DNA of 64,000 nucleotides. It comes from Mycobacterium senriense. Its GTDB lineage: Bacteria > Actinomycetota > Actinomycetes > Mycobacteriales > Mycobacteriaceae. Position 1 is the stretch's first letter. Each line of letters starts with the position of its first letter. Both the position numbers and the translations under genes were made by a program. The stretch spans positions 5,580,001 through 5,644,000 of the forward strand of contig NZ_AP024828.1 of the NCBI RefSeq assembly GCF_019668465.1. The letters are read 5' to 3'. Below are positions 1 through 8,886 of the stretch, one piece after another. The notes beneath the pieces were generated by a model, which saw nothing but the letters and a program-made list of their open reading frames with translations, did not search any database and was not told where the DNA came from.

Positions 1-1688
1 CATTGGGCTTCACCCCCAGCGACGTCGGGACTTACCTGGGCAGGCTGCTCCACTACCTGTCCACCAGCCCTTTGCGTCGCGGGCGGGAACTGCAGAACGT
101 GTCCGCCTACGACTTCCTGGTCGGACACGACCCCGCGACCGGGATCAACAAGTACTCCTATTCGCCGACTTGCGACATGCTGCTGCGTCAAATGCCAAGG
201 ATCCTGGTCGCTCTCGATTCAGTCTGGGGCGACGCGCGCACCAACATGAGCACCTATCTGCAGCTCTACCTGAATATGGACCGCCGCGACAACAAGGCCG
301 ACGGGGTGCTCAACGGTCCCACCACCGAGTCGTGGCTGGACCACTGGTACCGCCACCTCGTCACACTCGGCGTGAGCTTCGTCCACAACACGGCCAATCG
401 CCTCGACCCTCCGGCCTTCGACCCGGCTCAGCCACCCCATCTGCGGCCCCGCGCGCGGATCACGTTCGCCGACGGCACCGGGGTGGCTCCCGATTACACG
501 GTCGTCGCCGTCGACGCCCCGGCAGCCGAATACATCACCACAGCGCTGCGCTCGGCGGGCACCGGCGGAACCGTGGCCAGGCTGGACGGTTTCACCACCA
601 TCCCTCCCCCACCCGACGGTCCGCTGCAGCCCCGGACCACGAGGCCGCAGCACCGACGGAATCCGTACTCGATGGACGAGATGGGACGGGTGCCATGGGA
701 TCGGTTCCAAACGCTGTGCGGCATCCAGTACTACTTCGACACGCAATTTCAGTTGCTCCGCGGGCACATCCTGCTCACCGGCACGGAGTGGGCGCTGTCG
801 TCGATCAACCAGTCTGGATTGTGGGAGAAGCGACCGATTCTTGACCGCGACGGCTGCGTCTCGGTGCTCTCGGTCGACATCGGGGATTTCAACACCCCCT
901 CTTCTCACCTGGTCGACGCAGCCGGGCGGGGTAAGGCGGCCCGCGACTGCACACCCGACGAAATCGCCGCGGAGGTGTGGCGCCAGATCATCTCCGCGCT
1001 CACCAGCTGCCCGGGATCCGCCGGGGAAGAGGTGATGCCGTGGCCCGCGTGGTATGCGCTCGATCGCGGGCTGGTCATGGCAACCGGACCCGGCCAGGGC
1101 CGGGGCCGCGTAATTCGCAACGAGTCACCGTACCTCGTTCCCATCGTCGGAGACTGGAACAACCGGCCCGGCAGCGACCCGTGGAACCCGCACGGAACGT
1201 CGTGGACGACCACCCCGGATGAGGACGGGTGGCTCGAAGATCTCACGCAGCACAATGTCTGGCAGGCCCGCCATGGTGGCTACCAGGTGCACAACAATTC
1301 GGTGGTCTTCGCGGGCACGTGGAACAAGACGTTCACCCGGGTGACGTCGATGGAGTCTGCGTGCGAGTCGGGGCGACATGCCGTCAATGCCATTCTCGAC
1401 CACTACATCTGGGTCGAATCGGGTGGTCGCGATCGCCGCGAGAAGAGCCCGGCGCTCTACTGGGAGTTCCCGTACGGCTTCCTCGATCAAGGTCTGTCGA
1501 GTCCGATTCGGATGCCGACGCCGGCCGGTGACTACTGCTACGTGTTCGACATCGAAAACCGCGAGCCGGCCGACACCCGCGCGCTGCGCATGCTCGACGC
1601 GAGTTTCTGCGAGCGCTCGCTACCGCATCCGTTGGACGCACCGGCCGGGCTTTCGTTCGGCACCCCTCCGTCCCCTGTCCCGCACTAG
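1..1688 (+). CDS. FAD-dependent amine oxidase / desaturase-like oxidoreductase, 5' truncated
   Basis: The frame is open at the left edge, so the true start and the N-terminal FAD-binding GxGxxG lie outside the window; about 561 residues remain. The pattern W-x2-W near residues 111-115 (ESWLDHWYRHL), the substrate-domain layout and the C-terminal TSMESACESGRHAVNAIL segment (second FAD contact, near residues 452-470) resemble flavin amine oxidases, phytoene desaturases and hydroxysqualene dehydroxylases. The substrate cannot be read from the sequence. It ends 14 bases before the next gene, which is on the same strand, so the two probably form an operon. Function beyond FAD-dependent oxidoreductase is inference. 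Confidence 0.7.
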   Translation, partial: LGFTPSDVGTYLGRLLHYLSTSPLRRGRELQNVSAYDFLVGHDPATGINKYSYSPTCDMLLRQMPRILVALDSVWGDARTNMSTYLQLYLNMDRRDNKADGVLNGPTTESWLDHWYRHLVTLGVSFVHNTANRLDPPAFDPAQPPHLRPRARITFADGTGVAPDYTVVAVDAPAAEYITTALRSAGTGGTVARLDGFTTIPPPPDGPLQPRTTRPQHRRNPYSMDEMGRVPWDRFQTLCGIQYYFDTQFQLLRGHILLTGTEWALSSINQSGLWEKRPILDRDGCVSVLSVDIGDFNTPSSHLVDAAGRGKAARDCTPDEIAAEVWRQIISALTSCPGSAGEEVMPWPAWYALDRGLVMATGPGQGRGRVIRNESPYLVPIVGDWNNRPGSDPWNPHGTSWTTTPDEDGWLEDLTQHNVWQARHGGYQVHNNSVVFAGTWNKTFTRVTSMESACESGRHAVNAILDHYIWVESGGRDRREKSPALYWEFPYGFLDQGLSSPIRMPTPAGDYCYVFDIENREPADTRALRMLDASFCERSLPHPLDAPAGLSFGTPPSPVPH

Positions 1689-1702
1689 CTGGAGGTCAAC
1701 AA

Positions 1703-2524
1703 ATGTCCATGCCCGCAACGGATTACAACCAGCAGTTGCTCTGCTATCTGCAGAATTGGCGACAGCTCCTGGAGCAGTGGGCGGCCATGGCGGCCGGGTC
1801 ACCATTCCTGACCGCGCCGCCTGTGCTGCCCACCGCGCCGGCGGGAGGGCAGAACATGGCACCCTTCATGCCCTTCATGCCCTTCATGCCGTTCATGCCG
1901 CCGATGCCGTTGGGGCCGCCCACCGCTGCGGGGTCACCGGCGCCGCCCGCGCCGGCCGACTACACCCAGCAGCTGTTCAGCTACCTCCAGGCGTGGCGAC
2001 GGTACCTCGAGCAGGCGACGGGCGCGAGTACGGCGTGGCCGCAGCCATCGACCGCGGGTCCTGCCGGCGACGGCGGCGACAGCGGTCCGAACCGCCCGCC
2101 GAACGGGCCGAATCCACCCGAAACCCCCGGCGCGAGAACGGGCGTGCCCCAGAGCGACGACACCAGCAGATCGGACGCGATACCGCCGAAGGTGATCGAC
2201 CGGCCGCCCGTCATACCTGGCCAGAGCCAAATCGCCGCGCCCAAGCTCGACCCGCTGGCAACTCCGTTCGACCGTCCCGGCGAGCGAATCAGCAGTCCCG
2301 GCTTGCCATTCCAGATGGCGGACCCGGCCGTCTTAGCGGCTCGGCCCATAACCTCGCACCCCATTTCGGAAGGAGCCGCGCACCCCGAAGTGGGTTCGGC
2401 CTTTCTCAGCACAATGTCTCACGTCGAGCCCACTGCAGTGCCGCAGGTCGAGCCGAGATCGCTGTTCTCCACCCCGGGCGCTTCGACAAGCTTCCTCGAA
2501 CACGGTGAAACACACTCGCCCTGA
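1703..2524 (+). CDS. Proline-rich protein with duplicated helical motif and Pro-Phe-Met repeats
   Basis: I do not recognise this 273-residue protein. A short amphipathic motif occurs twice: residues 7-26 (DYNQQLLCYLQNWRQLLEQW) and 86-105 (DYTQQLFSYLQAWRRYLEQA). Between them lies a Pro/Met-rich linker with four PFM units (residues 54-65, encoded by 9-bp tandem repeats). The C-terminal half is Pro/Ser/Gly-rich, probably disordered, with no membrane segment or signal peptide. It follows the FAD oxidoreductase by 14 bases behind a GGAGG-like ribosome site. The repeated motif could be a docking or oligomerisation helix for the enzyme; that is inference. It does not look like a PE/PPE protein. Confidence 0.7.
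   Translation: MSMPATDYNQQLLCYLQNWRQLLEQWAAMAAGSPFLTAPPVLPTAPAGGQNMAPFMPFMPFMPFMPPMPLGPPTAAGSPAPPAPADYTQQLFSYLQAWRRYLEQATGASTAWPQPSTAGPAGDGGDSGPNRPPNGPNPPETPGARTGVPQSDDTSRSDAIPPKVIDRPPVIPGQSQIAAPKLDPLATPFDRPGERISSPGLPFQMADPAVLAARPITSHPISEGAAHPEVGSAFLSTMSHVEPTAVPQVEPRSLFSTPGASTSFLEHGETHSP
1862..1897 (+). repeat. 9-bp tandem repeat encoding Pro-Phe-Met
   Basis: Four consecutive copies of a 9-base unit (three of cccttcatg, one of ccgttcatg), followed by a decayed fifth copy (ccgccgatg) at 1898-1906. It lies in frame in the proline-rich gene, so changes in copy number would lengthen or shorten the linker by three residues without breaking the frame. Confidence 0.85.
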
Positions 2525-2540
2525 CCGGTTTTGGACGAAC

Positions 2541-2992
2541 TCACTCCATCAGCTGCGCGGCGACCGTCGCCCCGAGGTTCCAGCATGCCTCGACGTCGCC
2601 CTTGCTCGGCTTGCCCGAAACCACCACGGTCTCTGCGACTTTCGCCCAGCCCAGGCCCGTCGTGATGGTGTCGACGGCGCGCTCGGCGCCCTCGGTGCCC
2701 TCGTTGCCGTGCAGGTACAGCCCGAATGGTCGCCCGCGAGTGGAGTCGAGCAGCTGGTAGTAGGCGCAGTCGAACGCGTGCTTGAGAGCCCCCGAGATGT
2801 AGCCGAGGTTGGCCGGCGTGCCCAGCAAATAGCCGTCGGCGGCCAGCATCTCGGCCGGCGAGACCGTCAGCGCCGGGCGCCGCAGCACCTCCACACCCTC
2901 GATGTCGGGATCGGTGGCGCCGGAGACCACGGCCTCGAACATCTCGTGGGTGTGCGGCGACGGCGTGTGATGCACGATCAGCAGCGTCTTGC

Positions 2993-2996
<4 letters not shown>
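2541..2996 (-). CDS. Flavodoxin-like / NADPH-dependent FMN reductase family protein (Rv2771c-like)
   Basis: This 151-residue protein starts with a beta-strand and FMN-phosphate loop (KTLLIVHHTPSPHTHEM) and carries GTPANLGYISGALKHAFD (near residues 59-76), the flavodoxin-fold loop that contacts the FMN ring. Size and position next to the TPR-like membrane protein and dapB match H37Rv Rv2771c. It probably acts as a small cytoplasmic flavoprotein; electron donor and acceptor are unknown. Its start overlaps the end of the upstream gene by 4 bases (ATGA arrangement), so it is likely translationally coupled in a dapB operon. Confidence 0.8.
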
Positions 2997-4230
<1,234 letters not shown>

Positions 4231-4266
4231 TTATTTCATGACGACTCGAGCGTGGGTTTTCGCCGA

Positions 4267-4830
4267 TCAGGTGTGGACGATAAAGCCCGCTTCGGCGTAG
4301 GGAGCGTGCTGCTCGGGATCGTTAATCGTGATGTACAGGTCGCCTGCGGTCGGCATAACGTAGCCGACGAATCCATGTGCGGTCTGCCCGTCGTGAAGGC
4401 CGCCCGATTGCAGCGGGGGCATCTTGTCGAGCCTCTTGAAGTCGACCGCAAGCGTTGCAGGCTGGGGCGCGTCGTCGGGATGGGTCCATGGCTGACTGCC
4501 GCCGCCGTATCCGGCGAATGTATAGCGGTAGTCGAACTTGAAGAATCGGTGGGACGTCGCGGTGACAGTCAGTTCCACCACGTTGCATGAGGAGCCAGGC
4601 GTCGGATTCGCAAAATGAGAGGCGCACCCCGGCGGTGACCACGTTGCACTGTTGACAGTGATGTCGGCCGTCGCCCCGCTGGCCGCCTGGGCATGCACGG
4701 GCACGCCGATTTGACCGATCGGGAACGGTGGATTCTCCGGCGTGGAGTCGGCCAAGCCGGTGGGACACGAGCATGCGGCAATGACCACGGCGACCGCGGC
4801 TGCGGCAATTACAAATCCCGCGCGCACCAC
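4267..4830 (-). CDS. Putative secreted lipoprotein, possibly MPT63/DUF1942-like
   Basis: A 187-residue protein with a signal peptide (hydrophobic residues 5-18) ending in VIAAC, an acceptable lipobox with Cys19 as the lipidated residue. The mature part is rich in beta-forming residues with one Cys pair (in PPGCAS and GSSCNV). The closing pattern of hydrophobic strand, acidic loop and hydrophobic end loosely recalls small immunoglobulin-like mycobacterial antigens such as MPT63. That assignment is tentative; function unknown. It stands alone between dapB and the decayed duplicate. Confidence 0.6.
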   Translation of the reverse strand: MVRAGFVIAAAAVAVVIAACSCPTGLADSTPENPPFPIGQIGVPVHAQAASGATADITVNSATWSPPGCASHFANPTPGSSCNVVELTVTATSHRFFKFDYRYTFAGYGGGSQPWTHPDDAPQPATLAVDFKRLDKMPPLQSGGLHDGQTAHGFVGYVMPTAGDLYITINDPEQHAPYAEAGFIVHT

Positions 4831-5023
4831 GGGAGGTTACCCGCAGCGCTGCCACGGAAAACGCGGGACTGTCTGATGCCCGCGTCAAGCCGCTCCTGGC
4901 GTGGCCCATTTGCTGAAGTGGCAGCAGCACGTTCAGCGAGGCGGCCTGCCGCCTCCGGTGGTGCCGGGTTGGACGTCGAACAGCGAATCCCGTTGCGGCT
5001 GAACCCGAATCGCGCTAAAAATT

Positions 5024-5236
5024 GGCCCTGCAGGATGGCCACCGTCTTACTCACCTCGCGGGCGCGAGGCGATTCGCCGCCTAGTCATACGCGCGGGCCA
5101 GCCGGTGCCAGCGCCGCCGATCGTCGGGGTAGTCCTTGACTTCGGCGCGCACCGTGACGAACAGTTCGTTGGCATCGGGGGTTGAGCAGCAACCCTTTTG
5201 GCGGCTTCGCGATCAGCGTCGCGGTGCCCGACGGGA
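5024..5236 (-). pseudogene. Decayed duplicate of the Rv2772c-like 3' end joined to internal dapB
   Basis: Bases 5024 to about 5170 align with 3001 to about 3150 (end of the Rv2772c-like gene), sharing blocks such as ggccctgcagg, gcgcgggccagccgg and accgtg-cgaacagttcg. From 5171 to 5236 the sequence aligns instead with 3691-3766 inside dapB (ggcatcgggg, gatcagc, gtcgcggtgcccgacggg). About 540 bases between the two source segments are missing. Frames are broken by indels, so no product is expected. The stretch 4831-5023 before it shows nothing I can identify. Confidence 0.75.
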
Positions 5237-5333
5237 CCGCATGAGTCACCCCTGGGCCGCATTTGCGTTGTGCACAGTTCGGGGTTTATGCACAGCTGCG
5301 GCTCGGTCCGTCTCACTTCGTCGTGCCGCAGGC

Positions 5334-5339
5334 CTAAGA
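5334..5339 (+). promoter_or_regulatory. -10 element (TAAGAT) for a probably leaderless DUF222-HNH transcript
   Basis: TAAGAT lies 7 bases before the ATG at 5347, placing the expected transcription start at or next to the start codon. No ribosome-binding site is present upstream, which fits a leaderless mRNA, a common class in mycobacteria. Confidence 0.5.
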
Positions 5340-5340
5340 T

Positions 5341-5356
5341 TCGAACATGTATTCGA
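5341..5356 (+). promoter_or_regulatory. LexA SOS box overlapping the start codon of the DUF222-HNH gene
   Basis: TCGAACATGTATTCGA matches the mycobacterial SOS box TCGAAC-N4-GTTCGA at all but one position and has perfect TCGAA/TTCGA arms. It overlaps the ATG (5347) and follows the -10 element directly, so bound LexA would block transcription start. 13E12-family genes in M. tuberculosis were reported to have SOS boxes, so DNA-damage induction is a sound inference. Confidence 0.7.
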
Positions 5357-6717
5357 TCGAGGTTCCGGCGGAGGTGTCCGCCGCCCTGGCCGCGCAGGAC
5401 GCCGCCGACGCGGCGATCCAAGCCCTGAACTTCGATGCGCTGAGCCCCGTCGTCCGGCTGCACGTGCTCGAACGGATGGAGGCCTCGCGCCGGCGACAGA
5501 TCGCGGTGAGCCACGACGTCATCGCCGGCCTGGCGGCGGAGGATCCCGCCGACATCGGCGGCCCGGTGCACAAGGTCGTCGCCGACTGGCTGCGGATCAG
5601 TTGTGCCGAGGCTTGCCGCCGGCTTCGCGACGCCAAAGAGTTGTCTGCGCGCCTGACCCTCACCGGCCAGGAGCTGGCGCCGCAGTTGCCCGCCACCGCG
5701 GTGGCGTGGCGCGAAGGTGCCCTCGACGGTCACCACCTGCGCGTGATCCAGGCCTTCGTCCGGGATCTCCCGGAGTCCGTATCGGCCGCGACGGTGGAAA
5801 ACGCCGAGCAATTCCTGGCCCAGCAGGCGCGGACGTTGCGGCCGGATCAGTTGCAGAAGCTCGCGCACCAGTGCGCGCTGCGGATCAATCCCGACGGAAA
5901 GTTCTCTGACGCCGACCGTGCGCGCCAGCGCGGCTTCACCTGGTGCGGTCAACGGCCCGACGGGATGAGCGTCGCGAAGCTGATCGCCTCCCCGGAGCTG
6001 CGCGCCAACCTCGACGCCTGGCTCTCCCGGTTCGCGGCCCCCGGGATGTGCAATCCCGACGATCAAACACCCTGTGCTGGGGGCGAACCCGACGATGAGC
6101 TCGCGCGCGGCGATCGGCGCAGCCCCGCCCAGCGCCAGCACGACGCACTCAACGCCCTGGTGCGCGGTCAGCTGGGCGACCCGAAACTCGGCCGGCACAA
6201 CGGGTTACCGGTCACGGTCATCGTGTCGACGACGCTGCAGGAATTGACGTCAGGCATAGGGCGCGCGGTGACCGGCGGCGGAACGCTGCTGCCGATACGC
6301 GATGTGATCCGGATGGCCCGCCACGCCTACCACTACCTCGCCGTGTTCGACGAGCACACCAGCCGCCCACTGTATCTCGGCCGGTCGCGGAGAATTGCCA
6401 CACCGGATCAACGCATCGTGTTGTACGCGCACGACCGCGGCTGCACTCACCCCGGCTGCGACGCACCCGGCTACTGGTGCGAGGTGCACCACCTCGACGA
6501 GTGGGCGGCCGGCGGCGCGACCGACGCGGATAATCTCACCTTCGCCTGCGTGCCACACCATAAGCTGACCGAAAAGGGCTGGCGGACGAGGAAAACGCGC
6601 CAGGGCGACACCGAGTGGATACCGCCGCCGCAGTTAAACCGCGGCGCGCGCACCAACGACTTTCACCACCCCGAACGTCTAGGTCTTGAACCGCCCGGCG
6701 AATCCACGCAGCGGTAG
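5347..6717 (+). CDS. DUF222 / HNH endonuclease-like protein (13E12 repeat family)
   Basis: 456 residues with the DUF222 region up to about residue 330 and a C-terminal HNH domain: C366, C371, H381/H382, N396, C401 and H404/H405 (sequence ...GCTHPGCDAP...CEVHHLDEW...NLTFACVPHHK). This is the layout of the REP13E12 family, multicopy in mycobacterial genomes and linked in M. tuberculosis to prophage insertion. Nuclease activity is plausible from the intact HNH residues but is not established for the family. It is preceded by an SOS box and its 3' end overlaps the convergent dehydrogenase gene by 39 bases. The frame is intact, unlike the fossil just upstream. Confidence 0.88.
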   Translation: MYSIEVPAEVSAALAAQDAADAAIQALNFDALSPVVRLHVLERMEASRRRQIAVSHDVIAGLAAEDPADIGGPVHKVVADWLRISCAEACRRLRDAKELSARLTLTGQELAPQLPATAVAWREGALDGHHLRVIQAFVRDLPESVSAATVENAEQFLAQQARTLRPDQLQKLAHQCALRINPDGKFSDADRARQRGFTWCGQRPDGMSVAKLIASPELRANLDAWLSRFAAPGMCNPDDQTPCAGGEPDDELARGDRRSPAQRQHDALNALVRGQLGDPKLGRHNGLPVTVIVSTTLQELTSGIGRAVTGGGTLLPIRDVIRMARHAYHYLAVFDEHTSRPLYLGRSRRIATPDQRIVLYAHDRGCTHPGCDAPGYWCEVHHLDEWAAGGATDADNLTFACVPHHKLTEKGWRTRKTRQGDTEWIPPPQLNRGARTNDFHHPERLGLEPPGESTQR

Positions 6718-7761
6718 GTCGGCGCTGGTGATGAGTCCCGGCGGCGCGGCGACCACCGACTTGATCGAGGCGAGCGCGGGCATGCCGGTGACGGTCATGC
6801 CGATCGAGGCGAAGTTGTCCGGGTTGGACAAATCCACGCCGGGCTTGGGGAAGATCATGTGCTTGTTGTAGATGCAGGGGTCGCCCTGGATCTGAGTGAT
6901 GTAGCAGCCCTTGATGTTCCAGCTGGGGTCGGTGTGCGGGGTCATCTGCCATTCCAGGTGCGTCTCGACCCGCGGCACGCCGTCGACCATGCCCTGGTAC
7001 TTGATGTAGTTACCGCCCAGCGAACCTTTGGGCAGGGTGTACCAGCCCAGGTCGACATCCTTGGTGCACGCGCCCAGCTCGTAGCTGAACTTGACCTCAT
7101 CGAGGCGCAGGTCGAAGCAGTCGGCCATCATGTACACGCTGTCGGCGAAGACGCGGGTGTACTTCTCGAGCTTCGCGGGGATTTCGGGGTCGTCGACGGG
7201 CTGGCCGTAACCCACCTCGATCCAGGTGTCCTTGGAATGGTGGCACGACACGTCGACCGATTCGATGGTGGTGACGTTCTCGATGTCGGCGACGTCGGCC
7301 GAGCACACCACGCCCAGGATCTGGTTCAGCCCTGGGTTCATCCCGGTGCCGTAGAACGTCGCGCCACCCAACTCGGCGGCCTCGGCCAACAGCTGGCTGA
7401 CCGGCCTGCCCGACGGGTGCGGGTGGTTCTTGTCGCGGTGCCAGCCGGTGATCCAGTCCGCGGTGGTGACGATGTTGATGCCCGCCTCGAGCACCTGTAA
7501 GTAAAGGTCCTCGTCGGGAAACACGCCGTGGAACGTCAGCACGTCCGGCTTGGCGGCGATGATCTCCTCGATCGTCCCGGTGAAGGCCACCCCGTTGGGC
7601 CCCACGCCGGCGAACTCCCCGGTGTCCTTGCCGACCTTCTCCGGCGAATAACAATGCACGCCAATGAGTTCGATGTCGGGCTGGGTGGCGATCCGCTTGA
7701 TCATCTCGGTGCCGACGTTTCCGCTTCCGACCTGAAAGACGCGAACCGGTGCTGTACTCAT
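6679..7761 (-). CDS. DapB-fold NAD(P)-dependent dehydrogenase family protein
   Basis: 360 residues starting at the ATG at 7761, which overlaps the stop of the upstream Rieske gene (ATGA). The N-terminus VRVFQVGSGNVGTEMIKRIA is a dinucleotide-binding loop; GTGMNPGLNQILG and the domain order fit the dihydrodipicolinate reductase-like / 2,4-diaminopentanoate dehydrogenase-like family, much longer than true DapB. It lacks DapB's [12 protein letters not shown] active-site motif, so it is not the lysine enzyme. Coupling to a Rieske oxygenase suggests a shared catabolic step, perhaps on a hydroxylated or amino substrate; the substrate is unknown. Confidence 0.75.
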   Translation of the reverse strand: MSTAPVRVFQVGSGNVGTEMIKRIATQPDIELIGVHCYSPEKVGKDTGEFAGVGPNGVAFTGTIEEIIAAKPDVLTFHGVFPDEDLYLQVLEAGINIVTTADWITGWHRDKNHPHPSGRPVSQLLAEAAELGGATFYGTGMNPGLNQILGVVCSADVADIENVTTIESVDVSCHHSKDTWIEVGYGQPVDDPEIPAKLEKYTRVFADSVYMMADCFDLRLDEVKFSYELGACTKDVDLGWYTLPKGSLGGNYIKYQGMVDGVPRVETHLEWQMTPHTDPSWNIKGCYITQIQGDPCIYNKHMIFPKPGVDLSNPDNFASIGMTVTGMPALASIKSVVAAPPGLITSADLPLRGFAGRFKT

Positions 7762-8765
7762 TGCCTTGAGCCTTCCTGCGATGCGAGCGCCTCGGGATAG
7801 AACTGCTTGGCCCACTTGCGAATTGCGGTGAAGCCTTCGTACTCGTCAGGGGCCAGGGCCGGCGGATCCGAATAGCGCTGGTGCTGCCAGATCTCGATGT
7901 CCTGTTCGAACTGGCGGATGACTTCGCGCCCGAATTCGTCCGCCTTGGCGGCGGCGCGGTCGGTGTCTTTGTGCGGCGTCCGGCCGATGTAGACCATGAA
8001 GCGCACATCGGAGGTGAACTCGTCGATCGGCGTGATCGCCGAGATGGTCCGGTTGTCGATCATGCCCCAGCTCTTGGTCACCGCGATGCCCAGACCGCCG
8101 TTGATGGCCTGCACGCCGCTGTTGACGTCCTCGATCTTCTGCCCGTCGTCGCCTTCGAAGGTGATGGTGAAGTCGACGTAGGACACCGGCTCGGCGAAGT
8201 CGTGGCGGGTGAACACCGGCACGATCGGGGTGTTGTGCACGAACTTGAAGTGCGCGAAGTCCACCCCGTTTTCCAGCACGTATTGCGGGTGCAGTTCCAG
8301 GGTCTCGCGGTACAGCCGCTGCTGCGGGTAGTAGTCGTCGGCGCTGCTGCCGTCCCCGAACGCGGCGAACACATCTGGCGCGTCGAAGTAGGGTTCGCGG
8401 CCGTCCAGGTCGTGCCAGATGTACACCGACGCGTTGCGCTCGACCACCGGGTAGGTGCGGATGCGGCGGCCGCGGTTGGGTCGATCCTGGTACGGGATGC
8501 AGACGTTGCGGCCTTCCTGGCTCCACTGCCACCCGTGGAACGGGCACTGCAGCACCTCGCCGACGACCTTGCCGCCATACCCCAGGTGCGCGCCCAGGTG
8601 CTCGCAATAGGCGTTCATCACGGTCAGCTCGCCCGATTCGGCGCGCCAGGCGACCAGCTCTTGGTCGAAGTACTTCATCCTGTGCACGTCGCCGACGCCG
8701 ATCTCGTCGGACCAGGCGACCTGGAACCAGCCGGTCGGTTTCATCGACAACGGTGGCTTAGCCAT
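7758..8765 (-). CDS. Rieske non-heme iron oxygenase, large subunit (KshA-like)
   Basis: 335 residues. The Rieske [2Fe-2S] motif is complete: C54-x-H56 ... C74-x2-H77. The mononuclear iron ligands are in NGVDFAHFKFVH (bridging D169, H172, H177). The layout and length resemble ring-hydroxylating oxygenases such as 3-ketosteroid 9-alpha-hydroxylase KshA. It needs a reductase; a ferredoxin reductase is encoded at 10030-11118 but whether it is the partner is unknown. It heads a two-gene unit with the DapB-fold dehydrogenase and is divergent from a TetR regulator, which likely controls it. Substrate (steroid, terpenoid or other) is not readable. Confidence 0.88.
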   Translation of the reverse strand: MAKPPLSMKPTGWFQVAWSDEIGVGDVHRMKYFDQELVAWRAESGELTVMNAYCEHLGAHLGYGGKVVGEVLQCPFHGWQWSQEGRNVCIPYQDRPNRGRRIRTYPVVERNASVYIWHDLDGREPYFDAPDVFAAFGDGSSADDYYPQQRLYRETLELHPQYVLENGVDFAHFKFVHNTPIVPVFTRHDFAEPVSYVDFTITFEGDDGQKIEDVNSGVQAINGGLGIAVTKSWGMIDNRTISAITPIDEFTSDVRFMVYIGRTPHKDTDRAAAKADEFGREVIRQFEQDIEIWQHQRYSDPPALAPDEYEGFTAIRKWAKQFYPEALASQEGSRQ

Positions 8766-8821
8766 CGAGCCCTGCCATGTGAGCTGCCCTCCTTCGCGTA
8801 CGAATAATAGGCCCCGCCGTC

Positions 8822-8851
8822 ATGAAATCAAAGTACCCTCTATGAAAACAA
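8822..8851. promoter_or_regulatory. Direct repeat in the TetR/Rieske intergenic region
   Basis: atgaaatcaa at 8822-8831 and atgaaaacaa at 8842-8851 are spaced 20 bases start to start (about two helical turns) in the 121-base gap between the divergent genes. Such spacing suits a regulator binding the same DNA face. A GC-rich palindrome cggccggccg follows at 8857-8866. Assignment to the TetR protein is inference. Confidence 0.35.
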
Positions 8852-8874
8852 TCGTTCGGCCGGCCGCCAATGGA

Positions 8875-8880
8875 TAAGAT
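8875..8880 (+). promoter_or_regulatory. -10 element (TAAGAT) for leaderless tetR-type gene
   Basis: TAAGAT ends 6 bases before the ATG at 8887, so transcription would begin at the start codon. No ribosome-binding site is visible. Confidence 0.45.
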
Positions 8881-8886
8881 CGGCGA

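Noticed and set aside
1..300. True start of the first gene at the TTG at base 3
   Set aside because: The frame is open to the left edge and the family's N-terminal FAD motif is missing, so the gene begins outside the window.
5347..6717. Active prophage attachment at the 13E12-type gene
   Set aside because: No integrase or phage genes are present next to it; the gene is intact.
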